Source: Quercus robur (Eukaryota; Streptophyta; Magnoliopsida; Fagales; Fagaceae). From it: a stretch of 64,000 nt of DNA. Below the pieces are notes generated by a model, which saw only the letters and a program-made list of their open reading frames with translations, was not told the DNA's origin and searched no databases. How positions within the stretch are numbered: the first letter of the stretch is position 1; every line of letters starts with the position of its first letter. Positions 22,921-34,372 of this stretch are shown here, piece by piece. Where the stretch lies: the NCBI RefSeq assembly GCF_932294415.1, contig NC_065538.1:79869834-79933833 (forward strand). The letters run 5' to 3'. Made by a program: the position numbers and the translations under genes.

Positions 22921-24046
22921 ATTTCAGGTGATAACGACGATAACTATTTGTCTTCCCAAGCTCCACAAGCTTCTCTGCCTCCTCCATTCTAGACACCTTA
23001 ACCAGTCCATCCAACACACGCTGCAATACTGCACCATCAACAAGGATCTTTCTTTTGAAAATTTCATTGCACAGTTCGAAGGCTAGGTCCAAATCACCCT
23101 TCTCACAAGCAAAGGGAACAAGTATTTCGAAAGTCTTTCTATCCGGGGCACACTCACTCTTCTCTATTTCATTGTACCACCGCTTAGCTTCATCCAAGTT
23201 CTCCTCATTAACATACCCTATAATCAGAGCTTTGAAACTAAACACATCAAGTTTGACTTCCTTAGCCTTCATTTCTTCAACTAGCTCAACTGCCTCTTTG
23301 GTTTTGTTCACAATGGCCAATCCAAGCAGCTTTGCATTGTAACTCCTATTATCAGGAACAACATTCTTCTTCTCCATTCGACCCCATATCTTTTCACCTT
23401 CCAAAAATTGACCCTCCGAGTATAACGCATTCAAAAGGGTATTGAATGTAATCAAATCTGGCTCCACACCCTTCTTCTCCATCTCATCAAGCATTGAAAC
23501 CGCAGAATCAAACGAACACATCTCACAAAAACCCTTTATAACCGTATTATATGAATACAAATCCGGTTCAATCGACAACTCCTTTGGCAACTCCTTAAAA
23601 AGCCCATCAACCAAAGGAAATTTCTTGGAGTTCACACATGCCCCCAAAAGGGCATTGAAGGACAACACCGTGCGCGTGCAATCCCGTTCAGGCATTTCAT
23701 CAAACACCTTCCGGGCGTGGTCGAACATGCCCGATTTACCATACAATGTCATGAGTCGAGCGGAGAAGCCTTCTTTGGAGATATCTTTGTACTTCTTTTG
23801 GTCTTCAAGGATCTCTTCGATCAATTTGAAGCACTTAGCCCGACCAAGGCGGCGGACTGTGTCTTCATAAATGCCGGTTCGGGTGCGGAACCGTTCGAGC
23901 TCGGAGGACTTCTTGAACTTCTCGACGAGGCGTTTGAAGCTGCGTTCTTTGTAGAGATCTTCGGAAATGGCTTTGATGTTAGTTGCTGTGGAGTTTGGTT
24001 GGAGAGAGTTGGAGAAAGAGCGGCGTAGAATGCGTGAGAACGACAT
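22913..24046 (-). CDS. P-type pentatricopeptide repeat protein, mitochondrial (paralogue of 19514-20677)
   Basis: Single-exon 377-residue protein, clearly a paralogue of the PPR gene 2.2 kb away. Both share the KKSSE-ERFR-R--IYE-TVRRL segment, the order and number of PPR motifs, and phrases such as GMFDHARKVFDEMPERDC, SYNTVIKGFCEMCSFDSAVSMLDEMEKKGVEPD and GEKIWGRMEKKNVVPDNRSYN. The N terminus (MSFSRILRRSFSNSLQP) has the Arg/Ser pattern of a mitochondrial presequence. There is no editing (E/DYW) extension. The likely role is RNA binding in mitochondria, possibly at the ribosome as for rPPR3 proteins; this rests on family knowledge. The frame is undamaged. Divergence is highest in the last two motifs and the C-terminal tail (ELGKTNSYRRYHLKLP). 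The 46-bp repeats begin exactly at the stop codon. Confidence 0.9.
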   Translation of the reverse strand: MSFSRILRRSFSNSLQPNSTATNIKAISEDLYKERSFKRLVEKFKKSSELERFRTRTGIYEDTVRRLGRAKCFKLIEEILEDQKKYKDISKEGFSARLMTLYGKSGMFDHARKVFDEMPERDCTRTVLSFNALLGACVNSKKFPLVDGLFKELPKELSIEPDLYSYNTVIKGFCEMCSFDSAVSMLDEMEKKGVEPDLITFNTLLNALYSEGQFLEGEKIWGRMEKKNVVPDNRSYNAKLLGLAIVNKTKEAVELVEEMKAKEVKLDVFSFKALIIGYVNEENLDEAKRWYNEIEKSECAPDRKTFEILVPFACEKGDLDLAFELCNEIFKRKILVDGAVLQRVLDGLVKVSRMEEAEKLVELGKTNSYRRYHLKLP

Positions 24047-24279
24047 TGTTTTGTTTTTTGCTTGTTGAGACGCGTTCGAGGCTTTAGGAGGAAAGTGAGA
24101 GAGTGAAAGTAATGGAAGATTGTAAGCAAGGCCTTTGCTATTTGGTTTTTAGGAGGGTTTAAGGTTGGGGGTTTGTGTGTGTATGCGAGCATAAAATGGT
24201 CAGTATTGTCACTTTTTCGTTAGTTTTAAACAAATAATGTGAATTCGAGGTAGTTCAATTGGGTCTAAAAAGAGATTTA

Positions 24280-24533
24280 GTACGCGTTTGGATTGCGTCT
24301 ATAGTAGAGCGTCTTGTGTCTGGCCTTTTTTTTTTTTTTTTTTTTTGAGAAGTGCGTTCTGTAATTGTGGTGACTTTTTCAGTCTCATGCATTATTCATA
24401 AGACCCATAAACCTCCTTTTTCAATAAAAAAATTCATTAAAAATGAATCCCACGGCACTATTTACACTTTTAAAAATTATTTTGTTACAGTGTTTTCAAT
24501 TTTCAACAAAATAAGCAGTATCTAAACAGACTC
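24280..24533 (-). mobile_element. MITE, same family as 17729-17940, opposite orientation
   Basis: Left end TACGCGTTTGGATTGCG, right end GCAGTATCTAAACAGACTCAT. The interior inverted matches the 17.7 kb copy (AAAATTATTTTGTTACAGTG, CACTATTTACAC) and includes a T run. It lies about 230 bases upstream of the PPR start at 24046. Confidence 0.7.
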
Positions 24534-25436
24534 ATAGAATTCAATTTCGACTTATTCCAAAAATCAATTCGCATTTTGACCAGATAATACAGAACAATTA
24601 ACATATAGTGAAGTCATAAATTTGAAATACCATCATATTTTAAAAATAAAAAATAAAAAGACAAACAAACAAAAATAATGTATATTACAAAAAGCCTTTA
24701 AACTCAATTGGAACTTCTTAATTTTTTTAAAATAAATGTTTAGGGTTTAAATAATTAAATCTCCCCTCTTATTATAACTATTGAATTTTGAAAAAAAATA
24801 ATAACAAATGTATATTTGATATACACAATAAATTTTTAACCTATTGAAAATTATTCTAAGGAATTATTTGTAAAAATATCCTAACACAAACAAGTGTATA
24901 TCAAATATAAATTAAGTTTATTGTGGATTCTAACACAAAAAATATATTAATCACATATACCAAATCTAAAACAATATTAAACCTCTAAAATCCTTTTATA
25001 ATGATATCCTTCATGAATATCATGTTGGCACGAACCCAAGTCCTTTGGTGCTCTAAGAAACTCTTTTATAGATGTGTTGCAATGAACTCTCTAGACGTAA
25101 TCTTTGTGGTTTCAAAACAATTTTACAAAGTCACTCTCTTTGACATTACAAGATAAGTTAGTTGAATCTATAGATTTTTTTTTTTAGTTCTGAAACAGCA
25201 CAAGGTTTTTTCTTTTATAATTTTTTTTTCTTCTTTGCTCTTAAACGACAACCATTTTCTCACTTAAAATTGTGCAATGTGTGATTTATATAGGTAAATT
25301 AAAAGCCATCATGAATCCTTCTTCAAATAAAATTAGAATTTTGTTTCCTGTGGTTTCACTAGAAAGAGCCTTATGTGAGATACGGGTGATATCTTAGCAC
25401 TTCAATGTTTCACTTTTAGTTGAGCAAAATTCTTTA

Positions 25437-25580
25437 GGGCCTGTTTGTATTAAGGGGAAAAAGAGAGAGAGTCGAGGAAAATAGAGTAGAGTTAATTGAA
25501 AATAAGTTAATATTAAGCCAAATTTACTCTATTTTACTTTATTCTACTCCCTCTCCCTCCCCTTCAATCCAAACAGGCCA
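25437..25580. mobile_element. Tourist/Harbinger-type MITE, 144 bp, target duplication TTA
   Basis: Ends GGGCCTGTTTG and CAAACAGGCCA are inverted repeats, extended inward by AAGGGGAAAAAGAGAG and CTCCCTCTCCCTCCCCTT. TTA lies directly outside both ends (25434-25436 and 25581-25583), the PIF/Harbinger target. 24534-25436 to its left shows no gene. Confidence 0.85.
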
Positions 25581-25814
25581 TTAGTGTTCCATTTCTTTAA
25601 GATCTTTAATGCAACTCTTGACAAAATTCTACACAAAATCGAATGCAAACAATTCCCAATTTTGAACACAAATTTTGTTATGGAGTTAACACACCATTGA
25701 AAAACTATCAAGGAAATTTATAATGTGTCCCCTACACAGCTTAAACTAGACAATCAACTTCTTAAATTCTCTCCAAATTGCAAATACTCTTAATAATTTT
25801 CTTCAGATTTAAAC

Positions 25815-25925
25815 ATTTTGCTAAAGCAAACCTGCGGATCATGCCTTTATATATGCCAATGGATTTGACAGTGGTGGAGTTGGGGTGGAGAAAGAAAGAC
25901 AGAAAATGAGAGTGAACGATATTGT
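25815..25925 (-). pseudogene. PPR gene 5' remnant 1
   Basis: On the plus strand GTGGTGGAGTTGGGGTGGAG, AAAGAAAGAC and GAGTGAACGATATTGTTTTG align to the start-codon end of the PPR gene at 23980-24054 (GGAGTTTGG...GAGAAAGAGCGG, GAGAACGACATTGTTTTG); ATGCC nearby matches the downstream coding part. The Met codon and frame are lost. Flanks are shared with remnant 2 at 28 kb. Confidence 0.6.
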
Positions 25926-25974
25926 TTTGGGTCAAAACAGAAATGACAAAATGAAATATTGAAGTATTTCTATT

Positions 25975-26108
25975 ATTAGGAAAACATTTACCAATTCACT
26001 TTTGGATGAGTATAAAATTGTTCTAGAAAATGAAGGAATCTATTAGGAAAACATTTACCAATTCACTTTTGGATGAGTATAAAATTGTTCTAGAAAATGA
26101 AGGAATCT
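25975..26108 (+). repeat. Perfect 67-bp tandem duplication
   Basis: The block starting ATTAGGAAAACATTTACC occurs at 25975 and again at 26042 with no mismatch noticed over the unit. The homologous region near 28.3 kb has a single diverged copy, so the doubling is local and recent. Confidence 0.9.
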
Positions 26109-26184
26109 ATTTGTATTTTAGGAAGAATGTGGTGAATTATTGCTGTGATTAGAAAGGACTTCAATGTAAAAATAGGACTTAGGA

Positions 26185-27196
26185 TGTTAAGACATATGTG
26201 ATTCACTTGTTAGGAACATATGTCACTATTTTATGTAATTAACTAATCATTTGATAAAACGCACTTTACTTGTAATTGAGTAGATTTAGGATGTGTTTAA
26301 TACTTCAAGAAACCTTGTTTCAAGTTCAAGTGTTAAACCATGCAAATCTGTCCAAGATTCAAGTCTGAAAAGTACCTGTCATTAAAGCTCGACAGCTAGC
26401 CATCTATTGAGCCTTGAAGAGCTGTTCTAGCTCGAGGCTTGACAGCAACTCGGTAAATAGGGTATTTGTCGAGGTTTATGAAAAACAAAGTTTCAGTTCT
26501 GCTTTGACTTCAATTCGTGATTGTATGTTTGGACTTTCTTTTCTCACAACCCTAGACATTTAAAATGATTATTTTAAGGGCCGTCAAAGATGACATAAGT
26601 TGCACAAGTGTTGAGCAAAGTTTGTTCAAGCAAATTGTAACCGGAGACAAAATTTGCTCTAATTCATCTTTCTTGTGAAGAAGCTGCTGTGTTTGTGCAC
26701 CATAGGATTTTGTAACCAAGGAGCTTCTCAATCTTCATCGTCTGGATGAACTGAAGAATTTAAGAGCCAACAACCTTCTCTAGTTGATAATTGAAGTTGT
26801 GAACTGAGATCCGCACAATTGATTAGTCACATACTAGGAGCCGTGCATTACAAGGAGAAATTGTCACTATAGAACAAGTCCAATTGGATATTAAGGTAAG
26901 GGTTCAGCTATAAGTTGGTATAAGGTACTGGAATTCCTTTACTTATAACCGCTTGTTTTGATAATAGTGGATTCTCAGGAGTAGTGACCTTAAAATCACC
27001 CGGTAGGGTTTTTGTCGTGTTGATTTTCCCCATTCGTAAACAAAATCATCGTGTTAATTTATTTTCCGCTGCATATTTAGTTTATTGGTGATTTGTTTGT
27101 ACTACCACGCGTTTGCATATTAATTCAATTAATTAATAAACTTGACTAATTAATCAATTAATTTATCACAAGGGGTCAATTCGTTTTTGGCCTATC
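26185..27196 (+). mobile_element. Solo LTR, 1012 bp, target duplication TAGGA
   Basis: Starts TGTTAAGACATATG and ends TTTTTGGCCTATCA. TAGGA lies directly outside both ends (26180-26184 and 27197-27201). The 3' third carries TTTTCCGCTGCAT and AATTAATTAATAAACTTGAC, which I associate with long plant copia LTRs (SIRE/Maximus type). A truncated inverted relative lies at 52643-52873. No internal coding region remains. Confidence 0.9.
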
Positions 27197-27270
27197 ATAG
27201 GAGCAAGACCAACAAAAAAAAAGTATGAGGTGTAAAAAAGTATGGGTTTTTAGGAGGGTTTAAGGGGTGT

Positions 27271-27454
27271 GATAAATTAAACCTCATACATTTAAATGTT
27301 TCAATTTGAACTCCATATTTTTATTATTATGCTAAACACTTGAAATTTATGAAACATTTGACTAATTGAGATCATATGTGGGGTTTTGTTTGGCATATTA
27401 ATAAAAGGATGGGGCTTAAAGTGAAACTTGTAAAAGTATGAGGTGTAATTTGTC
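27271..27454. mobile_element. Small TIR element (MITE-like)
   Basis: The left end GATAAATTAAACCTCATAC and the inverted right end GACAAATTACACCTCATAC pair, with further pairing inward (TTTCAATTTGAACTCC against TTTCACTTTAAGCCCC). Non-coding. Target duplication not resolved. Confidence 0.55.
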
Positions 27455-28029
27455 AAAAGGATTAATTTATGTTTATTTTTTTGGACTCTTCACAATTTTT
27501 TTTTCCTTGGATTAACTATCATATTACATTTTCATTAGACTTAACAAATCATACATGTTTGTAGTAAAGTAAAAAGAAATGATCGCACATGATAAAGGAA
27601 TTTGGAGATAAGATGGAATATGAAACTTAGTTCTTCAAGTGATCATCCTCAAAATATTATGGATTTGATGAATATATATATATATATGTAAGGGCGTTCA
27701 CTATGCAATGTGATGGGAATTTTTTCCCTTTTTCTTTGCAATTCATTAACGTGGTTGGATGCCCAAAATCACTAACCGTGCCACAAGATAGAGAAGACTG
27801 GTAGGTCAGTCAAATCGGTTTAGGCTGGTCAATGCGGTTGGTCATGTCGGTCGGGCCAATCTACATAACACTATATCGAAGATATTTTGCTTAATCAATA
27901 ATCATCCTAACCTATCATTTAATCTACAATGTGTCCCATAAGCTTTAAAATTTAAACTGAACAATCAGCTTCATAAGTTCACTCAAAACTGCAAATAGTC
28001 CTCTGTTATACTTAGTTTTGGTCAAATGG

Positions 28030-28225
28030 AAACATTTTGCTAAAGCAAGAAGGCAGATTATGCCTTTATGTACTAATTGTTATGACTTTTTGAACTTCTC
28101 GATCGACAATGTATTGCAGGACAGTCTTTGTTGTAATGATGGGAGATGGTTTTGGTGATGGTGGAGTTGGGGCGGAGAGAGGCGGAGAAAGAAAGACCAA
28201 ATGAGAATGAAAGAAGTTGTTTTGA
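28030..28225 (-). pseudogene. PPR gene 5' remnant 2
   Basis: The plus-strand sequence AGGCAGATTATGCCTTTATG, TTTTTGAACTTCTCGA, GGAGTTGGGGCGGAGAGAGG, CGGAGAAAGAAAGACC and GAAGTTGTTTTG follows the intact PPR gene from 23852 to 24054 in order. Read on the minus strand it covers the presequence and the EKFKKS segment, then stops. Both sides of the remnant (about 27900-28420) also match the 25.7-26.2 kb remnant, so the two dead loci are duplicates of each other. Confidence 0.7.
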
Positions 28226-28953
28226 GGTTAAAAGAGAAATGCCAAAGTGAAAATTAGGGGCATTAATTCAACTCATTCCAGAATTGGTTTCTGGAAAACA
28301 TAGCCGCTCTTGATGAGCAAGGAATTGGTCTAGAAAATAAAGGACTCTATTTGTATTTAGGAAAAATAATGTGAAGTATTGCTGTCCTTAGAAAGGACTT
28401 CAGTGTACCATTAAGAGCAAGCCAAAAATTAAATGTACTATCATAAATATGAAAGGTTCTCGAAATATCCATTGGAAACCAAAGTGTTCACCATTCTCAA
28501 ACCATCCACATGGTACACTAAATGAGACAATCCACAGCCTCTAGCATTGTCATGGTGGCTTAATTAGGGGAAAGAATTGTACTATTCTGGGGGGAGAATA
28601 TATGCTTGTAAGTTATAACAAACCCACATTCATTCGTACTTTCCAGTCAACAAAACAAATGGCAATACGTGTAAAGAAACGATACAACAAGATAGCACAA
28701 TTGTATTCATATAGTGATTAAAGAGCTAAATATTTTTGTTAGGAGACAGATTTGTGCTGTTTATTGAATATAGCTGCATATCAAGCATTTAATTATATAG
28801 CTCACTTCGACTCTAGAATGGAATATCAATCAACTAATACTAGTTCATTAGTATGATCCTAAATATGATAGATCCATCAATCAACATTGCAGGTTAATGC
28901 AAAGAGACAAACATGAGAAATTATTAGCCATTTCTTATCTTCTATGGCTATAA

Positions 28954-29172
28954 CTAACAATGCATTTCAACAACCCTCTCTCTCTCTCTCATGTTAAATG
29001 AGTCCAGAAAACAAGAATTGTGCTTATTGTTAGAGGATTCCCAAAAACTGTAGCACCATCCACTCTCTCTCTCTCTCTCTCTCTGAGACACACACACATG
29101 TTGAACTTGTGAAGGAGTAATATAATAATCATACAATCTCCTATCAAACTAGTGCAAAAGCTCTCTCTCTCT
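28954..29172. repeat. CT-rich microsatellites upstream of the DYT1-like gene
   Basis: (CT)n runs lie at about 28976-28990, 29063-29084 and 29160-29172, with an (AC)n run at 29088-29097. CT-rich tracts are common in plant 5' leaders and core promoters. AATATAATAATC at about 29118 is a weak TATA candidate. Confidence 0.6.
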
Positions 29173-29213
29173 AACTAGTGCCTAGTGGAATCAACATTCA
29201 TTTTCTCTACAAA

Positions 29214-30445
29214 ATGGAGTATGTAGGCTCTGCCTTGGATGGATTCATAACAAAAGAAGGTAACAGCAGGGGAAGGGTTGGACGACGGAGGTACAGCAAT
29301 GACGATGGCACAGAGTACAAGTCTAAGAATCTCCATGCAGAGAGGAGGAGGAGGCAAAAGCTCAGTGATAGGCTCCTGGCACTACGTGCATTAGTTCCTA
29401 TTATCACAAATGTACCACTCTAACACCCTTAATATTCTATGTTTTTAAATTTCAAGTAATGTTTTTCACAACCATTTTGTTTTTGTTTACAAAAAATGGG
29501 AAAAGGGGATTTGAATTTAAGTTATCCTTCATGTGAGAACTAGACAATGCTACTGTGATACAAAGCTCTTGATCATAACACCATCGTTTACTCAAAAACA
29601 TCATATGTTAAGATATATGATTATTTTGCTTGTCTGTAGATGAACAAAGCAACCATTATCGAGGATGCAATTTCATACATTGAGGAGCTGAAGAACAATG
29701 TGAATGTTCTTCAGGGCCTACTTTACGAAATGGAAGCATCATCTGAAGAGGGAGCATTGCCAAGAAGTGAAGAAATTGATCCTGAAGAAGAGATGAGGAA
29801 AAGTGGAATTCAGGTTAATCAACTACTAGTTAATCAGTACTATTGGAGTCTTAGACGCATAAAGTTCTTTTAAGCATAATTGGTGATTCTCTTTGTTGAT
29901 GTTCTTAGGCAGAGGTTGAGGTCACCCAAATTGATGGGAACAAACTTTGGATAAAGATCATCTTCGGGAAGAAAAGGAGTGGATTCACAAGACTGATGGA
30001 GGCCATGACTGCTTTTGGCTTTGAACTCACTGATACAAGTGTTACTACCTCCAAAGGAGCAATGCTTGTTTCATCCTGTGTTAAGGTTTGTAAAAACAAA
30101 AACTTTGGTGCCACCTTTCCAAAAATACTTTTTTTAAAAAAAATTAGTATTTTCTCCTTTGTACTAGCATGGTATCAAAACAAATTCATATCTAACTATA
30201 AAATCAAAGTAGGTACATACATGCAATGGTAACAGACTTGGAACCAACAATTAAAACAAACTGCAATTCACTGTCACAACGAATTGTCCTACACTTTCCC
30301 TCAGTTTTATACATGTACTTTCATAAGTCTTAACTGATAATGCTTATTTATTGTAAACTTCTCGTACTTTCAGGGAATTCATGGTGAAATAAATGAAGTC
30401 CAGCGCACCAAGGAGTTGCTGCTACAGATCATTAATGGCATATAG
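29214..30445 (+). CDS. DYT1: bHLH transcription factor, DYT1-like (tapetum development)
   Basis: Four exons with GT-AG junctions: 29214-29411, 29640-29813, 29909-30085 and 30374-30445, all in phase 0, giving 206 residues (Arabidopsis DYT1 is 207). Residues 38-90 form the bHLH domain: basic KNLHAERRRRQKL (H5-E9-R13 type, able to bind E-box DNA), helix 1 SDRLLALRALVPIITN, then exon 2 MNKATIIEDAISYIEELKNN for helix 2. Exon 3 begins an ACT-like dimerisation domain (GNKLWIKIIFGKKRSGFTRLMEAM...FGFELTDTSV). DYT1 acts in anther tapetal nuclei, upstream of TDF1, AMS and MS1, to allow pollen wall formation. The match to DYT1 spans both domains and their linker (EEEMRKSGIQ). The Met at 29214 is chosen because no in-frame ATG lies upstream. 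A TC-rich leader (29066-29172) precedes it. No damage seen. Confidence 0.88.
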
Positions 30446-32639
30446 AGCAATTGGGAGTATTACTGATCAGTCATTGAACTGACAAAATAAATGGGCATTT
30501 TGCGTTGGTTTCTTGTCGATTTTCTGTTAATACCTTAGTTATTATGTTTGGTGACATGTAAGACAAGGCTTATTTATGCATTACTAAGATCAAATGCTTG
30601 TCAAATCCACACGTTGGTGGAGAAAAGTTCATCAAGTAAACAATGGTTGTGCTTTCCGGTTGTGGATCACTACTTGATAATAAAATAAAAATATCACCTT
30701 TTTATTTCATGTTTATGCTTGAACACGACTTTCAAGTTGCAATACATAGTATATTCCAACTATTGACAGTTCGGGAAAATAAAAAAATCTGATGAAAAAT
30801 TAGTTTTCTTTAGGAGCATTGCCATAAACTAGTTTTAAATCCAATTAACTGCAACACAGAACGCATCGTTTAATGATAGTGATCCCGGTCTTTCACATAT
30901 TTAATCTCGGAAAGTATAGTATTACTATATTAGCTTAATTAATCATTTGGGAATAAAAACATGTTCCCCTTATTTCTTTCTTTATTTAGTAACTCAAAGC
31001 AATAATGCTTCTTCCTTAAAACTATAATTTTTAAATATAAAAAATAATTTATGAAAAACATTACAGGTTTGGGGCTTGAGAGTCTTTTGATTCGGTTTTA
31101 GGTGAGAAAACCATGTACTAGAGTTAGAGTTGTTCTAATAGGCACATTAGAAATTTTAATTTTATTTATTGATAAAAAATTGATTTTATTTCAAAAGAAA
31201 CTTGCATGGGTGTCACAAAAAAAATGAGAATTACAGTCACTCTCATAAAAAATTTCCGTAATTTCTATTTGTTTGATTGTAACAAAATAACATTATAGTG
31301 ATGATAAGTAAAGATGTTCTGTCAAAAAAATTTATAGTGCTTTCAATAATATCTTATCAAGCAATTATTATTTCACGTATCCTATATATGAATTCTCCTC
31401 ATAGTGCATGAGTTCCACCATCGAAATGCGTTAGACCTACAAAATAATGGGAGTCATACACTATAAGAGGCAGAATGTATACATTCAAGGCCTAAGATAC
31501 CCTCTCCTTGTCAAGAGTATTGAACACAGTAAAAGCGATATATGAAGTTGGAAGAAGCATTACTGTGACACTAATAAATATTCAAGCCAAAAAAAAAAAA
31601 AAAAAAGATACCAATAAATATGTTTGTAAATGATTTTGCAAAGGGCATTACCATTGACCTCTGTTACGACAACCTTAAAATTGTTAAGGCGGTTGTGGTT
31701 GCATAAAAAGTGTAAAACATTTTGAGAATGTTCATTACTTTGCAGTTTGCACTACAATCAATCGTTTGAAGACTTGAAGCGAAGTTTTCTTTTAATTATT
31801 TAGGAGTTTTCAAGATCTAGGGAAAATAGCAAAACTATTATTTCTTATGAAAAATGAAATAATGTAGTTGAATAGCTATGAAGGATTGCTATGTTTGTTT
31901 TGGCCATAATATTTTATAAAAAATAAATCATTTTTTAAAATATATTTTCTATAAAATTATTTCATTCTCCTATATTTGGTAATAACTTTAAATGAGTTGA
32001 AAAACAACTTCCTAACTTCCCTTATTTAAGGGGGAGTTAGAATTGTTCCAAAAAAATTTAGTAGAAAACAATATCTAAAAATAAATCATATTTTTTTTAT
32101 TAACTAAATATAGTTTTCTTTTGACTCATTTTTTTAATGTTATCAAATACTGAAAATTTATCTTTATACAAGCTTTTCTATTGAAACAAATGGAGCCTTT
32201 ATTTATTTATGTAAAATTAAGGGGAAAAAAAAAAGGAATGAATGGATAATTAAAAATTGTAAGGCCAGCACAGTATGTTAAAATATCCAATTTAGGTGTT
32301 AAAATATCCAAGATGGGCAAAGCTAGTTTGTCTAACTCTTCCGAAAAGACTGTAATGGAGGCCACTTGTATGGAAACAGACAATTGCAATGATCCACTTT
32401 TGGAAAACAGTGCTATCATTGTTTTTTTTTTTTTTTTTTTTTTGAGGCCATTTGGTTTAGATCTAATAAGTGATAATGGAAGAAACACAGCCTTTTGGCA
32501 TAACAGTGATTATATCAGGTTGGCACGAAAAAATGCAGATACAACATGGTTCTCACGTGCCACTTTACCAAGGACTCTAAGCTAAATGTGCCTTGACTAA
32601 TGACTGGGAATGGCAGATGGCTCTTTTATTAGAAGTTTA
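30446..32639. other. Intergenic region, no gene seen
   Basis: AT-rich. 31900-32170 contains loosely inverted blocks (TAAAAAATAAATCATTTTTT against AAAAATAAATCATATTTTTT) that may be a decayed MITE. Frames at 32207-32488 and 32313-32585 depend on a T run near 32420 and show no family. Confidence 0.55.
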
Positions 32640-32781
32640 AACACACGTTTGGTATAGAGGTTTAACCCCATGTTTTTAATTTTTAAACAATATTACACAT
32701 TTTTTCACACACTTTTTCACCTACACATATTTAAAAAAAATACAAACAGCATTACTAAAACACTGTTACCAAACACCCCTA
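32640..32781. mobile_element. MITE with GTTTGGTA ends
   Basis: Left end ACACACGTTTGGTATAGAG and right end CTGTTACCAAACACCCCT are inverted repeats around a non-coding AT-rich core (CACACACTTTTTCACC). hAT-like by general look; target duplication uncertain. Confidence 0.5.
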
Positions 32782-32899
32782 AACTCCCAAATTCTAATGG
32801 TTTCCAAAACCCAATACATAATTAATTTCATATTATATGGTAATATTGTTGGTAGGATCAATGAAATTCAGAGAAAATGTAAATGAAAAGGTCTCTATG

Positions 32900-32902
<3 letters not shown>

Positions 32903-32941
<39 letters not shown>
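32903..32941. repeat. (TA)n microsatellite
   Basis: About 19 TA units; a second shorter run lies at 33130-33153. Confidence 0.95.
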
Positions 32942-32942
<1 letters not shown>

Positions 32943-33644
32943 CAACTAACAATCTTCTTATGGAAAAAAATCAACCAACATTCAATACACCTACTAAAGA
33001 CTTTTTTGTTTTCATTTAATACATAATAAGTCATTCAATTCTTTTCAAGCCTAAGCCTATCCAACGGCCAAGGCTACCCGCTTGAACCTCTCAAACATGT
33101 CAACAGAAATACGTGTAAAGATCCCATACTATATATATATATATATATATATATCTCTATGTGTTTGTCAAAATTCATGGAGGAAAAAAATGTCATTCAC
33201 TTTCACTCATTCTTCTTTTGTAGAGAAATTGATGTTTTACATTATTAATTATTTCCGAATATCGCAAAATAACAGGAAAACCTTGTCCATACTCCATATC
33301 ATAATAACCAACAAAAATTACAGGCTTAGTATTAATGAAGGAAATCAAAAAAAAAAAAAAAAAAAAAAAAAAAAGAAAAACCAAAATTTCTTTAGATACT
33401 ATCTTGTTGAAGAACCTAATGCTAAAATTCCGAAAATTTTGCAGCTTAATTTCCAAATCTTATACCCAATTATCCATTTTTTACAGCCCTAAACAACATC
33501 TATGATCTGTACTCCAAATTTTCCTCTTCCAAAAATAAAAAATAAAAAACAAAAACAAAAACCCCAAAACACAAAAAGAGAAATAAAATATGAGACAAAC
33601 AAAAAGAAGAGAACTCCATCTCTCTCATATGAAATAGTTATCTC

Positions 33645-34328
33645 TTATCTTTGAACTTGAAATCCCATATTCATCTTCCTGCTATTCTTCTCCAATATTA
33701 AGCCTGCACTCCACATTTAAATATAATGTTAATCAAAGAGACAAAATTGAACAAAAAGAACAAACTGAACATTTTAAAGTAATACTTTTTTGGGCTAATT
33801 AAAACTTACCCACGTGTGGTTCGACCTAAATTTAAGTTTGTCTACCTCCTAAATTTAAGTTTGTCTACTTGTGGTTTGAAATTTAACATTTTACGCATAT
33901 GAGCTCTACTCCGTTACGCTTCTGTGACCTCCCTCTCCATATTCCATTAAAAACGCATTTTAATACAAATACATGACACAAAACAGATCAAAAGGTTAGG
34001 GTTTGAAGAAAATTTTTCATACTAAGTCAACTCTCCCTAAAGGAACTACCCATTTGTCATAATCACCATTTGAATCCCCACCAAGGCTAAATGCTTATTC
34101 TTGCCGGATTTCACGACTTCAGAGTCAGGGAGTGAAAAACAAGTGGTACCATTAATGGTTTAACTTGATTCTGGATTTAGTTTTTGACTTTCCTATGATT
34201 CTTGGTGGATTTTGGTCATTTGACTCATTTTTGAAGAAAATGAAGAGAGAAAATTGTGTTGAGAAAATTGATATGGGTCTTGAACTTGGGTTGGATACCT
34301 TTTGTGTCTAGTCTTCAGTGGAGTTTAA

Positions 34329-34372
<44 letters not shown>

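Noticed and set aside
29178-29213. Extension of the bHLH protein upstream of 29214
   Set aside because: The only upstream in-frame initiator is a GTG, which is not a normal plant nuclear start; 29214 is the first ATG.
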